64,000 bases of DNA from Pigmentiphaga sp. (GCA_023228945.1 JALOAI010000004.1:1-64000); one strand, 5' to 3'. Shown: positions 43,139 to 51,971, counted from the stretch's first letter. Notes: generated by a model not told the origin, from the sequence alone. Numbers and translations: made by a program.

Positions 43139-44743
43139 ATGTCGTTTGAATCCCTGGGGCTAGCCCCCGCCATCGTGTCGGCCGTTGCGCGCGCCGGCTT
43201 CCAGCAACCCACGCCGGTGCAGGCCGCCGCCATTCCTCCCGCTCTGGCTGGCCAGGATCTGATGGTGTCGTCGCAGACCGGTAGCGGAAAAACCGCCGCC
43301 TTCATGCTGCCGGCCCTGCAGCGTCTGGGCGATCCGGGCCCCATCGACCCGGCTCGCTTCCGCCGCGGCGTGCAGGTTCTGGTGCTCACTCCCACGCGCG
43401 AACTCGCCCTGCAGGTGACCGAGGCCGCGCGCACTTACGCCAAGGGCCTGCGCGGCCTGCAAGTGGCCACCGTGGTGGGTGGCATGCCGTATGGCGCCCA
43501 GATCAAGGCGCTGTCGCGCCGGGTCGACGTGCTCGTGGCCACGCCGGGCCGCCTGCTCGATCATCTGCAATCGGGCCGGGTCGATCTTTCCGGGGTGCAA
43601 ACCTTGGTGCTGGACGAGGCCGACCGCATGCTCGACATGGGCTTCATCGATGACATCGAGGCCATCGTCGCGCAAACCGCCGCCGACCGGCAGACTCTGC
43701 TGTTTTCGGCCACGCTCGATGGTACGGTGGCCCGCCTGGCGGCGCGCATGATGCGCGATCCGCAGCGCCTCGAAATGGCCCGGCCCCAAGAAAAACATGC
43801 CCAGATCGAGCAGAACCTGCTGTACGCCGACGACTTCGCCCACAAGTCGCGTCTGCTCGATCACCTCCTGCGCGATGTTGAAATCGAACAGGCCATCATT
43901 TTCACCTCGACCAAGCGCGCCGCCGACGACCTCGCCGATCGCCTCAGCGGCCAGGGTTTTTCCGCCGCGGCGCTGCATGGCGACATGAACCAGCGTCAGC
44001 GCAACCGTACGCTCACCCAAGTGCAGCGGGGCCAGGTGCAGATGCTGGTGGCCACCGACGTCGCCGCCCGTGGCATCGACGTGCAGGGGATTACCCACGT
44101 GGTCAATTTCGACCTGCCCATGCAGGCCGAAGATTACGTGCACCGCATCGGCCGTACGGGCCGCGCCGGCCGCTCCGGCCGCGCCTTTACGTTGGCGGTG
44201 CATGCCGAGCGCCACAAGGTGCGGCGCATCGAGCAGTACACCGGTCAACCAATCCCGCCGCAAGTGGTGGCGGGTCTCGAGCCGCAGCGCACGCCGCGTC
44301 CTACCACCGGCAAGCCCGGCGGCCCGCGCAAGAGCGGCGACTGGGGCAACCGCCGTCCCGGCGGCTGGAAGAGCGGTGGGCACAAGCCTTCCGGTAGCCG
44401 TTTTGCCGAAGGCCGTCCAGCCGCGGATCGTGGCCAGTGGGGCGATCGCCAGGGCGAAGGCCGGAGCAGCGCGGGCGAAAGTCGTGGCGAAGGTCGCGGC
44501 AACTGGGGCCGCCAGAGCGAGAGCCGTGGCCATTGGGGCGACCGCCAGGCTGAAAGCCGCGGCGGCTGGGCGCATCGCTCCGATAGCCGTCCAGCCGAAA
44601 GCCGGGGCACCTGGGGCGGCCGCCAAAGCGAGGGCCGTCCGACCGAAAGCCGCACCGCCGAGCCCCGTGGCAACTGGGCCAGCCGCAAGCCGACACGTTC
44701 CGGCGGGGCTCCGGCAGGCCCCCGCCAGCGCCGCGCCGCCTGA
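43139..44743 (+). CDS. rhlE: DEAD-box ATP-dependent RNA helicase, RhlE-like
   Basis: RNA helicase of 534 residues. The conserved core (about 1-380) has the Q motif GFQQPTPVQ, motif I SQTGSGKT, the DEAD box in VLDEADRMLDMG, SAT in LFSATL, and motif VI HRIGRTGRAGRSG. The last 150 residues form a basic tail of imperfect repeats rich in Gly, Arg, Ser and Glu (units such as GRQSESRGHWGDRQAESRG), typical of RhlE/DeaD RNA-binding tails. ATG 43139 follows AAAGGAA. The unusually long structured leader suggests post-transcriptional control, as known for cold-shock helicases; a 75-bp repeat array starts 3 bases after its stop. Confidence 0.93.
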   Translation: MSFESLGLAPAIVSAVARAGFQQPTPVQAAAIPPALAGQDLMVSSQTGSGKTAAFMLPALQRLGDPGPIDPARFRRGVQVLVLTPTRELALQVTEAARTYAKGLRGLQVATVVGGMPYGAQIKALSRRVDVLVATPGRLLDHLQSGRVDLSGVQTLVLDEADRMLDMGFIDDIEAIVAQTAADRQTLLFSATLDGTVARLAARMMRDPQRLEMARPQEKHAQIEQNLLYADDFAHKSRLLDHLLRDVEIEQAIIFTSTKRAADDLADRLSGQGFSAAALHGDMNQRQRNRTLTQVQRGQVQMLVATDVAARGIDVQGITHVVNFDLPMQAEDYVHRIGRTGRAGRSGRAFTLAVHAERHKVRRIEQYTGQPIPPQVVAGLEPQRTPRPTTGKPGGPRKSGDWGNRRPGGWKSGGHKPSGSRFAEGRPAADRGQWGDRQGEGRSSAGESRGEGRGNWGRQSESRGHWGDRQAESRGGWAHRSDSRPAESRGTWGGRQSEGRPTESRTAEPRGNWASRKPTRSGGAPAGPRQRRAA

Positions 44744-44745
44744 GC

Positions 44746-45162
44746 GCGCTGGGCCGTCCCAAGCGCGAAGCCTCCCTCGGGGAGGCAGTCGCGCAGCGAC
44801 TGGAGGGTAGTGCATCCGGCGCGCTGGGCCGTCCCAAGCGCGAAGCCTCCCTCGGGGAGGCAGTCGCGCAGCGACTGGAGGGTAGTGCATCCGGCGCGCC
44901 GGGCCGTCCCAAGCGCGAAGCCTCCCTCGGGGAGGCAGTCGCGCAGCGACTGGAGGGTAGTGCATCCGGCGCGCCGGGCCGTCCCAAGCGCGAAGCCTCC
45001 CTCGGGGAGGCAGTCGCGCAGCGACTGGAGGGTAGTGCATCCGGCGCGCTGGGCCGTCCCAAGCGCGAAGCCTCCCTCGGGGAGGCAGTCGCGCAGCGAC
45101 TGGAGGGTAGTGCATCCGGCGCGCCGGGCCGTCCCAAGCGCGAAGCCTCCCTCGGGGAGGCA
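44746..45162. repeat. 75-bp tandem repeat array (five full units and one partial)
   Basis: Units begin at 44746, 44821, 44896, 44971, 45046 and 45121; the last is cut after 42 bases. They are almost identical, differing mainly at one base (GCGCT or GCGCC at the unit start). Each full unit holds two hairpins: GCCTCCC/GGGAGGC with a TCG loop and CAGTCGC/GCGACTG with a GCA loop. The period is 25 codons, so several frames stay open; I regard them as non-coding. The gene-free stretch from 44744 to 45313 contains this array, a terminator and a short leader for cbpA. Confidence 0.95.
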
Positions 45163-45187
45163 ACGCCGAAGGCCGATTGGTCTCTAG

Positions 45188-45238
45188 GGCACTCCAAAGG
45201 TTGAACCGCGTTCGGCCCTTGGAGTGCCTTTTCTTTTT
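45188..45238 (+). terminator. Rho-independent terminator after the repeat array
   Basis: A perfect 10-bp stem (GGCACTCCAA at 45188-45197 with TTGGAGTGCC at 45219-45228) closes a 21-base loop and is followed by TTTT, C and five T. It probably ends the rhlE transcript, which would then include the whole repeat array in its 3' region. Confidence 0.85.
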
Positions 45239-45313
45239 CGCCACCCCCTGGAAACTCCCGGAGGTCGATGCTATATACCCATCATCGGGTTTTACCGACC
45301 GGGAGCGTCGAAC

Positions 45314-46243
45314 GTGGAGTTTCAGGATTATTATCAAAGCCTCGGGGTGGCGCGCGATGCGAGCCCCGAAGACATCAAGCGTAGCTATCGCAAGCTGGCG
45401 CGCCGTTATCATCCCGACGTCAGCCAAGAGGTCGACGCCGAGAACCGCTTCAAGGAAGTGGCGGAAGCCTATGCCGTCCTGTCCGACCCCGAGAAGCGCG
45501 ACGCCTACGATCGGCTAGGCCCCAATTGGCGCGCGGGGCAAGACTTCCAGCCACCTCCCGAATGGCCGCAAGGGCAGCAGCGGGAATTCACCGCCGAAGA
45601 GGCTGCCCAGTTCAGCGATTTTTTCGATTCCCTGTTCGGTGGGCGGCAGGGCCGGCGCGGCCCGGCGGGAGCCGGCGCGTCGTCGGTGCGCATGCGCGGC
45701 CAAGACCAGCATGCGGCCATCGAGATCTCGCTGGAAGAGGCCTATCACGGCACCACTCGCCAGCTTTCGCTGCAAACCCCCGAACTCGATGCCCAAGGCC
45801 ATTGGGTGGCCCGAGAGCGCCATCTCGACGTTCGCATACCGGCCGGCGTGCGCGCGGGCCAGCAGATACGGCTGGCGGGGCAGGGCGGGCCCGGCATCGA
45901 TGCCCCGGCGGGCGATCTTTATCTCGAGGTCCGGCTTCGGCCCCATCCGCGCTATCGTGTGGATGGGCGCGACTTGTCGCTCGACGTGCCCGTGGCGCCA
46001 TGGGAAGCGGCGTTGGGTGGCGAGATCGAGGTCGATACGCTGGGCGGCCGGATCCAGCTCACCGTCCCCGCCAACTCGGCCAATGGGCGGCGGATGCGCC
46101 TCAAGGGCCGCGGCTTGCCCGGCCAGCCGTCCGGCGATCTCTACATTGTGCTGCAGGTGGTCTTGCCGCCGGCCAATACGCCCAAGGCGCGCGAGCTCTA
46201 CGAAGCCATGGCGCGCGAGTTGGCCTTCAACCCCCGGGGCTGA
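45314..46243 (+). CDS. cbpA: Curved DNA-binding protein / DnaJ-class co-chaperone CbpA
   Basis: DnaJ homologue of 309 residues that works with DnaK and binds curved DNA. The J domain is at residues 3-68 with the HPD motif in RRYHPDVSQ; a Gly/Phe-poor linker follows, then the DnaJ C-terminal beta-domains from about 120 to 305 without a zinc finger. Translation is assigned to GTG 45314, after GGGAG at 45301-45305; relatives begin with this MEFxDYY segment. cbpM follows 24 bases after its stop and supports the assignment. Confidence 0.94.
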   Translation: MEFQDYYQSLGVARDASPEDIKRSYRKLARRYHPDVSQEVDAENRFKEVAEAYAVLSDPEKRDAYDRLGPNWRAGQDFQPPPEWPQGQQREFTAEEAAQFSDFFDSLFGGRQGRRGPAGAGASSVRMRGQDQHAAIEISLEEAYHGTTRQLSLQTPELDAQGHWVARERHLDVRIPAGVRAGQQIRLAGQGGPGIDAPAGDLYLEVRLRPHPRYRVDGRDLSLDVPVAPWEAALGGEIEVDTLGGRIQLTVPANSANGRRMRLKGRGLPGQPSGDLYIVLQVVLPPANTPKARELYEAMARELAFNPRG

Positions 46244-46267
46244 CCCCGCTTCGTACAGGAGAATGCC

Positions 46268-46555
46268 ATGCGCAACGTCATGACCGCCGTCGTGCTCGAC
46301 GACGACCATCGCTGGACTCTCGGCCAGCTCTGCGAAGTGTGCCAGGTATCGGAGGCCTGGCTGATCGAGTTGCTGGACGAAGGCGTGATCGAGCCCGTGC
46401 CCGGTCCGCGCACCGAATGGGTATTCGACATCACCTGCCTGCGGCGCGTGCGGCGCGCCCGGCGCCTGCACCGCGATCTCGGCGTAAACGCCCCGGGCAT
46501 CGCGCTTGCCCTGCAACTGCTCGACGAACTGGAACACTTGCGAGGCCGGCGGTGA
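46268..46555 (+). CDS. cbpM: CbpA modulator CbpM (MerR-like helix-turn-helix)
   Basis: A 95-residue protein of the CbpM/YccV-like family that binds the J domain of CbpA and inhibits it. The MerR-type helix-turn-helix is visible at about residues 15-60 (WTLGQLCEVCQVSEAWLIELLDEG), followed by a helical tail rich in Arg and Leu. AGGAGA precedes its ATG. Co-transcription with cbpA, as in E. coli, is clear from the 24-base spacing. Confidence 0.9.
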   Translation: MRNVMTAVVLDDDHRWTLGQLCEVCQVSEAWLIELLDEGVIEPVPGPRTEWVFDITCLRRVRRARRLHRDLGVNAPGIALALQLLDELEHLRGRR

Positions 46556-46576
46556 GGTTCGCTGCTCCGTCGTATT

Positions 46577-46617
46577 TTGATAGATATTTACAATCTATTA
46601 TATAGATATAATAGATT
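46577..46617 (+). promoter_or_regulatory. AT-rich promoter with long perfect palindrome upstream of prx-grx
   Basis: Within a GC-rich chromosome this stretch is almost all A/T. It holds a perfect palindrome with 12-base arms (AATCTATTATAT, 46592-46603, and its complement 46606-46617, AG between). TTGATA (46577-46582) and TATATA (46599-46604), 16 bases apart, make a promoter; a second -10 TATAAT is at 46607-46612. A further short dyad, TTTGAT and ATCAAA, is at 46616-46632. The position before a peroxide-detoxifying gene suggests an OxyR-like or related operator, but the spacing does not fit the E. coli OxyR consensus exactly. Confidence 0.65.
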
Positions 46618-46734
46618 TGATTGATTATCAAAAGCACGTCATACTGGTATCCAGATCGCAGCGTAAGCTGTTGAACGGCGAGTCGACCGGCCTCCGGCCT
46701 TTACCGCCCAACCCCCAGTAACAGGAGATTCACC

Positions 46735-47466
46735 ATGGCACTGAAAAATCACGAAGGTCAACGCGTTCCCAACGTGACCTTCCGCGTTCGCGAAGGCAAC
46801 GAGTGGCGCGACGTCACCACCGATCAACTGTTCAAGGATAAAACCGTGGTGGTGTTTTCGCTTCCCGGCGCATTCACGCCCACGTGCTCGTCCACGCACC
46901 TGCCTCGTTTCAACGAGCTGGCCCCGGCGTTTCGCGCCAACGGCGTCGACGACATTCTTTGCGTGTCCGTCAACGACACCTTCGTGATGAACGAATGGGC
47001 GAAAGAGCAGGAGTGCGAGAACATCACCCTGGTTCCCGATGGCAACGGCGACTTCACCGATGGCATGGGAATGCTGGTCGACAAGCAGCAACTGGGCTTC
47101 GGCAAACGTAGCTGGCGCTATTCCATGCTGGTCAAAAACGGCGTGATCGAGAAAATGTTCATCGAACCTGAAGTCGAAGGCGATCCGTTCGAGGTTTCCG
47201 ACGCCGACACGATGCTCGATTACATCAACGCCAACGCCAAGAAGCCGGATCAGGTCGTGGTGTTCAGCAAGCCCGGTTGCTCGTTCTGCGCCGAGGCCAA
47301 GAGCCTGCTCACGGAAAAAGGCTACGACTACATCGAGATGCCGCTCGAAAACAAGAATCGCGGCAAGATCCTGGGCGCCATCAGCGGCAACCTTACCGCG
47401 CCCCAGGTGTTCATCAACGGCAAGCTCATCGGCGGTCTCGACGAGCTCAAGGCCGCCCAGCTGTAA
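46735..47466 (+). CDS. Hybrid peroxiredoxin-glutaredoxin
   Basis: A natural fusion that reduces hydroperoxides with glutathione. Residues 1-165 form a Prx5-type peroxiredoxin with the peroxidatic cysteine at C51 in PGAFTPTCSSTH. Residues 172-243 form a glutaredoxin with the active site C182-S-F-C185 and the TAPQVFINGKLIGG glutathione-binding loop. The 243-residue size matches hybrids such as that of Haemophilus influenzae. A strong AGGAGA precedes the ATG. The upstream AT-rich palindrome and the downstream flavin disulfide reductase fit an oxidative-stress unit. Confidence 0.95.
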   Translation: MALKNHEGQRVPNVTFRVREGNEWRDVTTDQLFKDKTVVVFSLPGAFTPTCSSTHLPRFNELAPAFRANGVDDILCVSVNDTFVMNEWAKEQECENITLVPDGNGDFTDGMGMLVDKQQLGFGKRSWRYSMLVKNGVIEKMFIEPEVEGDPFEVSDADTMLDYINANAKKPDQVVVFSKPGCSFCAEAKSLLTEKGYDYIEMPLENKNRGKILGAISGNLTAPQVFINGKLIGGLDELKAAQL

Positions 47467-47556
47467 ATCGGGCGGGGCGCCGCGCCATCCGTCCGCGGCG
47501 CGGCGCGGATCCGGCCTGGGTTCAGGCCGCGACCGGCTGTCGGGCCGGCAAATCAT

Positions 47557-47579
47557 GGCGGAGCGCCGGGCGCTCCGCC
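47557..47579. other. Hairpin between prx-grx and the flavin reductase gene
   Basis: A perfect 10-bp stem (47557-47566 with 47570-47579) with a CGG loop and no T-tract, located 25 bases before the reductase start. It could stabilise the upstream messenger end or lower read-through; no role is shown. Confidence 0.5.
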
Positions 47580-47603
47580 GGCAATCCAGATTCAGGAATT
47601 CTC

Positions 47604-49019
47604 ATGAAAATACGGCAAACGGATGTGGCGGTGATCGGAACCGGCACAGCGGGCATGAATGCCTACCGGGCGGCCAAGGCGGCCGGCAAGAGCGCTATCG
47701 TGATCGAGAGCGGCGTGTACGGCACCACTTGCGCCCGGGTGGGTTGCATGCCTTCCAAACTGCTCATCGCGGCCGCCGAGGCTGCGCATGCCGTTCACGA
47801 AGCGCCGGGCTTCGGCGTCCATATCGATGGCAAGCTGCGAGTGGATGGCAAGGAAGTGATGCGGCGTGTGCGCAGCGAGCGCGACCGCTTCGTCGGCTTC
47901 ATTCTCGACGCCGTCGAGGCCTATCCCGAAGAAGACAAAATTCAGGGTTTTGCCCGCTTCGTCTCGGATACCGTGCTTGAAGTGGACGATCACACCCGGA
48001 TCGAAGCCAAGGCGGTGGTGATCGCCACCGGCTCCACACCGGTCGTGTTCGACATGTTCAAGCCGCTGGGCGACCGGCTGATCGTCAACGACGACGTTTT
48101 TTATTGGGATGATCTGCCGCGCCGCGTCGCGGTGTTCGGGCCTGGCGTGATCGGTCTCGAGCTGGGCCAGGCGTTGTCCCGGCTGGGCGTACAGATCCGC
48201 ATGTTCGGCGTACAAGGGCTGTTGGGCGGTATCTCCGACGCCGAAGTCCGCGCGGACGCGCTGGCGGCCTTCCAATCCGAGTTCTACCTCGATACCGACG
48301 CCAAGGTCGAGAAGCTCGAGCGCATCGGCGACGAAGTCGAAATCACGTTCATCGATCTCGATGGCAAAACGGTGGTCGAGCGTTTCGATTACGTCCTGGC
48401 GGCCACCGGCCGGCGACCGAACGTTGCCGGGCTCGGGTTGGAGAAAACCCGCGCAAAGCTCGACGACCGAGGCATGCCCTCGTTCAACAATAAAACGATG
48501 CAGATCGACGATCTGCCTATTTTCATCGCGGGCGACGTCAACAATCAGGTGCCGCTGTTGCACGAAGCCTCCGATGAGGGCCGGATCGCCGGCGGCAACG
48601 CTGCGAGCTACCCCGAGGTGCGACCGGGCCATCGCCGCATGCCCGTCGCCGTGGTGTTCTCCGATCCGCAGATCGCCATCATCGGCGGCGGCCGGGCCGA
48701 TCTGGAGGAGGGCAGCTTCGTCACCGGCGCCGTCAGCTTCGACGATCAGGGCCGGAGCCGCGTGATGCGCAAGAACCGCGGCCGCCTGCACGTTTATGCC
48801 GATCGCGACAGCGGGCGCTTCCTGGGCGCCGAAATGGCCGGGCCGGCTGCCGAGCACATTGCGCACTTGCTGTCATGGGCGGCACAGCAGAAACTGACGA
48901 TCAGCCAGATGCTCGACATGCCTTTCTACCACCCTGTGGTGGAAGAGGGTCTGCGCACCGCGCTGCGCGACGCCCAGGCTCAGCTCGAACTGGCGCGCAG
49001 CGAAGCCAAGGCGGTATAA
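47604..49019 (+). CDS. Dihydrolipoamide dehydrogenase-like flavin disulfide reductase
   Basis: A 471-residue class I pyridine nucleotide-disulfide oxidoreductase. The FAD motif VIGTGTAGMNA is at residues 10-20, the redox-active pair C43 and C48 lies in GTTCARVGCMPSK, the NAD motif VAVFGPGVIGLELGQAL is near 176, and the C-terminal dimer domain has the active-site His-Glu in HPVVEEGLR. The second motif and the C-terminus differ from lipoamide dehydrogenases of the 2-oxoacid complexes, no such complex is nearby, and the gene follows a peroxiredoxin-glutaredoxin. A role in disulfide or peroxide metabolism is therefore plausible. It overlaps miaA tail-to-tail by 40 bases. Confidence 0.85.
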   Translation: MKIRQTDVAVIGTGTAGMNAYRAAKAAGKSAIVIESGVYGTTCARVGCMPSKLLIAAAEAAHAVHEAPGFGVHIDGKLRVDGKEVMRRVRSERDRFVGFILDAVEAYPEEDKIQGFARFVSDTVLEVDDHTRIEAKAVVIATGSTPVVFDMFKPLGDRLIVNDDVFYWDDLPRRVAVFGPGVIGLELGQALSRLGVQIRMFGVQGLLGGISDAEVRADALAAFQSEFYLDTDAKVEKLERIGDEVEITFIDLDGKTVVERFDYVLAATGRRPNVAGLGLEKTRAKLDDRGMPSFNNKTMQIDDLPIFIAGDVNNQVPLLHEASDEGRIAGGNAASYPEVRPGHRRMPVAVVFSDPQIAIIGGGRADLEEGSFVTGAVSFDDQGRSRVMRKNRGRLHVYADRDSGRFLGAEMAGPAAEHIAHLLSWAAQQKLTISQMLDMPFYHPVVEEGLRTALRDAQAQLELARSEAKAV

Positions 49020-49951
49020 GCGGCATCGACCACTTGCGTGGCAACGTCGGCGCGCAGGCAGTCCAGCTGCCGTCGCGCAGGCCGGCCACGCAGCCAGGTG
49101 AGCTGACGCTTGGCCAGCTGGCGGGTGGCGGCGATGGCCTGCTCGCGAGCCATCGCCAACGATAGCTCGCCGCCCACGTGAGGCCACAGTTGCCGGTAGC
49201 CCACGCAGCGCACCGAGGGCAGCCCGGGGTGCAGGTCGCCGCGAGCCCGCAGGCCGGCCACTTCCGCCACCAGCCCCGCCTCCAGCATGAGATCGAAGCG
49301 CTGCGCGATGCGCTGGTGCAGAACCCCGCGATCCGCGGGCTCCAGGCTGAGCTCCACGAAATGCAGGCCTTCGAGATCGCGTGGCGGGCCGGCGGCCTGC
49401 GCCAGATGCGCGCTGAACGGGCGGCCACTCAACAGGCAAACCTCGAGGGCTCGCTGGATGCGCTGGCTATCGTTGGGCGCCAATCGTGTAGCGGTGGCGG
49501 GATCGAGGCGGGCCAGTTCGGCATGCAAGGCCGGCCAGCCAAGCGTGGCGGCCCGATCCTCGAGTTCCTGGCGCAGGGCGGCGTTGGCCGCCGGCAAGTC
49601 GGCCAGCCCAGCCTGCAGAACGTGAAAATACATCATGGTGCCGCCAGCCAGAACCGGCAGGCGCTCGCGCCGGTGCGCCTGGGCCACCAGCCCCAGCGCA
49701 TCCCGGCGGAAGTCGGCGACCGAATAGGATTCGGCGGGATCGCGGATGTCGAGCAGGTGGTGAACCAGCCGGGCGCGTTCGTTGGCGTCGGGCTTGGCGG
49801 TGCCGATGTCCATGCCACGGTAGATCGTGGCCGAATCGACGTTGATGATCTCCACCGGCCAGCGGCTGGCCAGGGCCCGGGCGGCCGCGCTTTTGCCCGA
49901 GGCCGTGGGGCCCATCAGGCAGAGCACCGGAAGAACAGGGGAGGGCGCCAC
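48980..49951 (-). CDS. miaA: tRNA dimethylallyltransferase
   Basis: Adds a dimethylallyl group to A37 of tRNAs reading UNN codons. The P-loop GPTASGKSAAARALA opens at about residue 14, with DSATIYRGMDIGTAKP near 38-53, LAGGTMMYF near 102, and the QRIQRALEV region near 164. GTG at 49951 is chosen: it starts one base after the mutL stop and gives 323 residues. Upstream codons lie inside mutL. Its 3' end overlaps the convergent flavin-reductase gene by 40 bases. The mutL-miaA pair is common in proteobacteria. Confidence 0.94.
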   Translation of the reverse strand: MAPSPVLPVLCLMGPTASGKSAAARALASRWPVEIINVDSATIYRGMDIGTAKPDANERARLVHHLLDIRDPAESYSVADFRRDALGLVAQAHRRERLPVLAGGTMMYFHVLQAGLADLPAANAALRQELEDRAATLGWPALHAELARLDPATATRLAPNDSQRIQRALEVCLLSGRPFSAHLAQAAGPPRDLEGLHFVELSLEPADRGVLHQRIAQRFDLMLEAGLVAEVAGLRARGDLHPGLPSVRCVGYRQLWPHVGGELSLAMAREQAIAATRQLAKRQLTWLRGRPARRQLDCLRADVATQVVDAAYTALASLRASSS

Positions 49952-49952
49952 C

Positions 49953-51971
49953 TCAACGGCCCCGCAGGAACAGGCGGTCGAGATCGGCCAGCGGCAGCTG
50001 TACCCAGGTGGGACGGCCATGGTTGCACTGGTCGGCTCTTTCGGTGCGCTCCATATCGCGCAGCAGGGCATTCATCTCGTCCAGCGTAAGATGGCGGTTG
50101 GCCCGTACGGCGCCGTGGCAGGCCAGAGTGGCCAGCAGCTCGTTGCGGGCTTCGGCCAGCAAATGGCTTACGCCGACCGCCGCCAGTTCGCGCAGCATAT
50201 CGCGGGCCAGGGTGGCCACGTCGGCGCCAGCCAATAACGCCGGTACCGCGCGTACCGCCAGGGTGGCGGGGCCGGTGGCGCTGAGCTCGAACCCCAGCTC
50301 CTGCAGCGCCTCGCCATGTTCTTCGGCCAGGGCGACGTCGCGTTCGTGGACGGCCAGGCTCACCGGAACCAGCAGTTGCTGGCGAGGAATCTCCCGTTGG
50401 TCCCAAGCCAGCTTGAGCTGTTCGTATACGATGCGCTCGTGGGCGGCATGCATGTCGACGAGGACCAGCCCCCGGGCGTTTTGCGCCAGAATGTAGATGC
50501 CGTGCAACTGGCCCAGCGCCATGCCCAGCGGTAGGGAATCGTCGTCGGGGGCGGTTTCAGGGCGAGCCCAGGCCTGCCGCCGGGCGTCAGCCGGCCCAAG
50601 GGAGGCAAGAACACCTGAGAGCGGAGTGGCGGTTCCCGGCGCGTTTGCCGCCAGACCGGAAGCGGCGCTCGGCTGTACGGAATCCGGTGTGGAGGCCGCG
50701 ACGGACTCGGCAAGGCGGGCGGCGGTGGCGGGCAGCGGCGCATAGAACGACATCAGGCTATCGGATTGCGCGCCACCGGTTGGCGTGGCGGCGCCGAAGC
50801 GGATGGAGGACTGGAAGGCGCGCGAAGGCAGCCCGGTGGTTGGCGCTAGCCCGGCTGACGATCCTGTGGGCGAAGGCGCGCCATCGGACGCGACCTGGCC
50901 GCTGGCCAGCGACGCGGGTGGCGCAAGGCCCGGTTCGCCAGGCGCCGGAGTGGCGTCGGCGTCGTCCACGGCTCCCGCGGGCCGGGCCAGCGCCTGGCGA
51001 ACGGCAAAGTTGACGAAGCGATGGATCGCGCCGCTGTCGCGAAAGCGGACTTCGTGCTTGGCGGGGTGGACGTTGACGTCTACGGTGCCGGGGTCGATGT
51101 CGAGAAACAGGACGTAGGCAGGTTGCCGGTCGCCATGCAGCACGTCGGCGTAGGCGCTGCGTAGCGCATGGCCCACCGTGCGATCGCGCACGAAGCGGCC
51201 GTTGACATAAAGGAACTGGCGGTCGGCGCGGGCCCGGCTGGCGGTGGGGCGGGCCAGAATGCCTCGTAGCGCGATGGCGCCGTTGTCGTGCTCGAGGCGC
51301 AGACCGTCGGCAACGAAATCTTCGCCCAACACGTCCGCGATGCGCCGGGCCATGCTCCCCGGCAGCCATTGGCGCTGCAGCCGATCGTGATGATAAAGGC
51401 GGAAGGCGAGGTGTGGCTGGGCCAGCGCGATACGCTCGAAGACGGTCAGGCAATGGCCGAATTCGGTGGTTTCGCTCTTGAGGAACTTGCGGCGGGCCGG
51501 CACATCGTCGAAGAGCTGGCGCACGTCGACGGTGGTGCCGGTGGGGCCGGCCGCCGGGCTGGCGTCGACATGGGCGGTGCCGCGTTGTTCGACCTGCCAG
51601 GCGTGACCATCGCTGGCGGTGCGCGAAATGAGGGTGATCTGCGCCACCGAGGCGATGGACGCCAGAGCTTCGCCGCGAAAGCCCATGGAGGCCACGGACT
51701 CGAGCTGCTGCAAGCTGGTGATCTTGCTGGTGGCGTGGCGCGTGAGGGCCAGCGCCAGTTCTTGAGGCGGGATGCCGTGGCCGTCGTCGGTGACGGCAAT
51801 ACGCCGGATGCCGCCGCCTTCAAGGCGCACTTCGATGGCGCTGGCGTCGGCATCGATAGCGTTCTCCAGGAGCTCTTTGAGCACGGAGGCGGGGCGTTCG
51901 ATGACTTCGCCGGCGGCGATCTGATTGATCAGAAGCTCGGGAAGGGCCGAGATCGGACGGGGTACGGACAT
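49953..51971 (-). CDS. mutL: DNA mismatch repair protein MutL
   Basis: ATPase that couples mismatch recognition by MutS to strand removal. The 672-residue protein has the GHKL ATPase domain with ENAIDADAS, DDGHGIP, and GFRGEALASIASV in the first 100 residues, a transducer domain to about 330, a Pro/Ala/Ser-rich linker (about 345-470) and a C-terminal dimerisation domain with DMHAAHERIVYEQL and HGAVRANRHLTLDEM. No endonuclease metal motif DQHA(X)2E(X)4E is seen: DMHAAHERIVYE lacks the Gln, which points to a non-nuclease MutL. It leads a mutL-miaA unit. Confidence 0.96.
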   Translation of the reverse strand: MSVPRPISALPELLINQIAAGEVIERPASVLKELLENAIDADASAIEVRLEGGGIRRIAVTDDGHGIPPQELALALTRHATSKITSLQQLESVASMGFRGEALASIASVAQITLISRTASDGHAWQVEQRGTAHVDASPAAGPTGTTVDVRQLFDDVPARRKFLKSETTEFGHCLTVFERIALAQPHLAFRLYHHDRLQRQWLPGSMARRIADVLGEDFVADGLRLEHDNGAIALRGILARPTASRARADRQFLYVNGRFVRDRTVGHALRSAYADVLHGDRQPAYVLFLDIDPGTVDVNVHPAKHEVRFRDSGAIHRFVNFAVRQALARPAGAVDDADATPAPGEPGLAPPASLASGQVASDGAPSPTGSSAGLAPTTGLPSRAFQSSIRFGAATPTGGAQSDSLMSFYAPLPATAARLAESVAASTPDSVQPSAASGLAANAPGTATPLSGVLASLGPADARRQAWARPETAPDDDSLPLGMALGQLHGIYILAQNARGLVLVDMHAAHERIVYEQLKLAWDQREIPRQQLLVPVSLAVHERDVALAEEHGEALQELGFELSATGPATLAVRAVPALLAGADVATLARDMLRELAAVGVSHLLAEARNELLATLACHGAVRANRHLTLDEMNALLRDMERTERADQCNHGRPTWVQLPLADLDRLFLRGR

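Noticed and set aside
42663..43163. A 166-codon frame across the helicase leader
   Set aside because: It would begin at TTG without a ribosome site, spans strong RNA hairpins and has no recognisable domain.
44746..45162. CRISPR-like array
   Set aside because: The repeats are contiguous 75-bp units with no unique spacers and no cas genes nearby.
44810..45187. Continuation of the helicase through read-through of its TGA
   Set aside because: The frame is open, but the extra residues are only translated repeat DNA and the normal RG-rich tail already ends at the TGA.
43160..45427. A 755-codon minus-strand frame containing 25-residue repeats
   Set aside because: It runs antisense to the helicase and through the tandem array; the repeats come from the 75-bp period, not from a selected protein.
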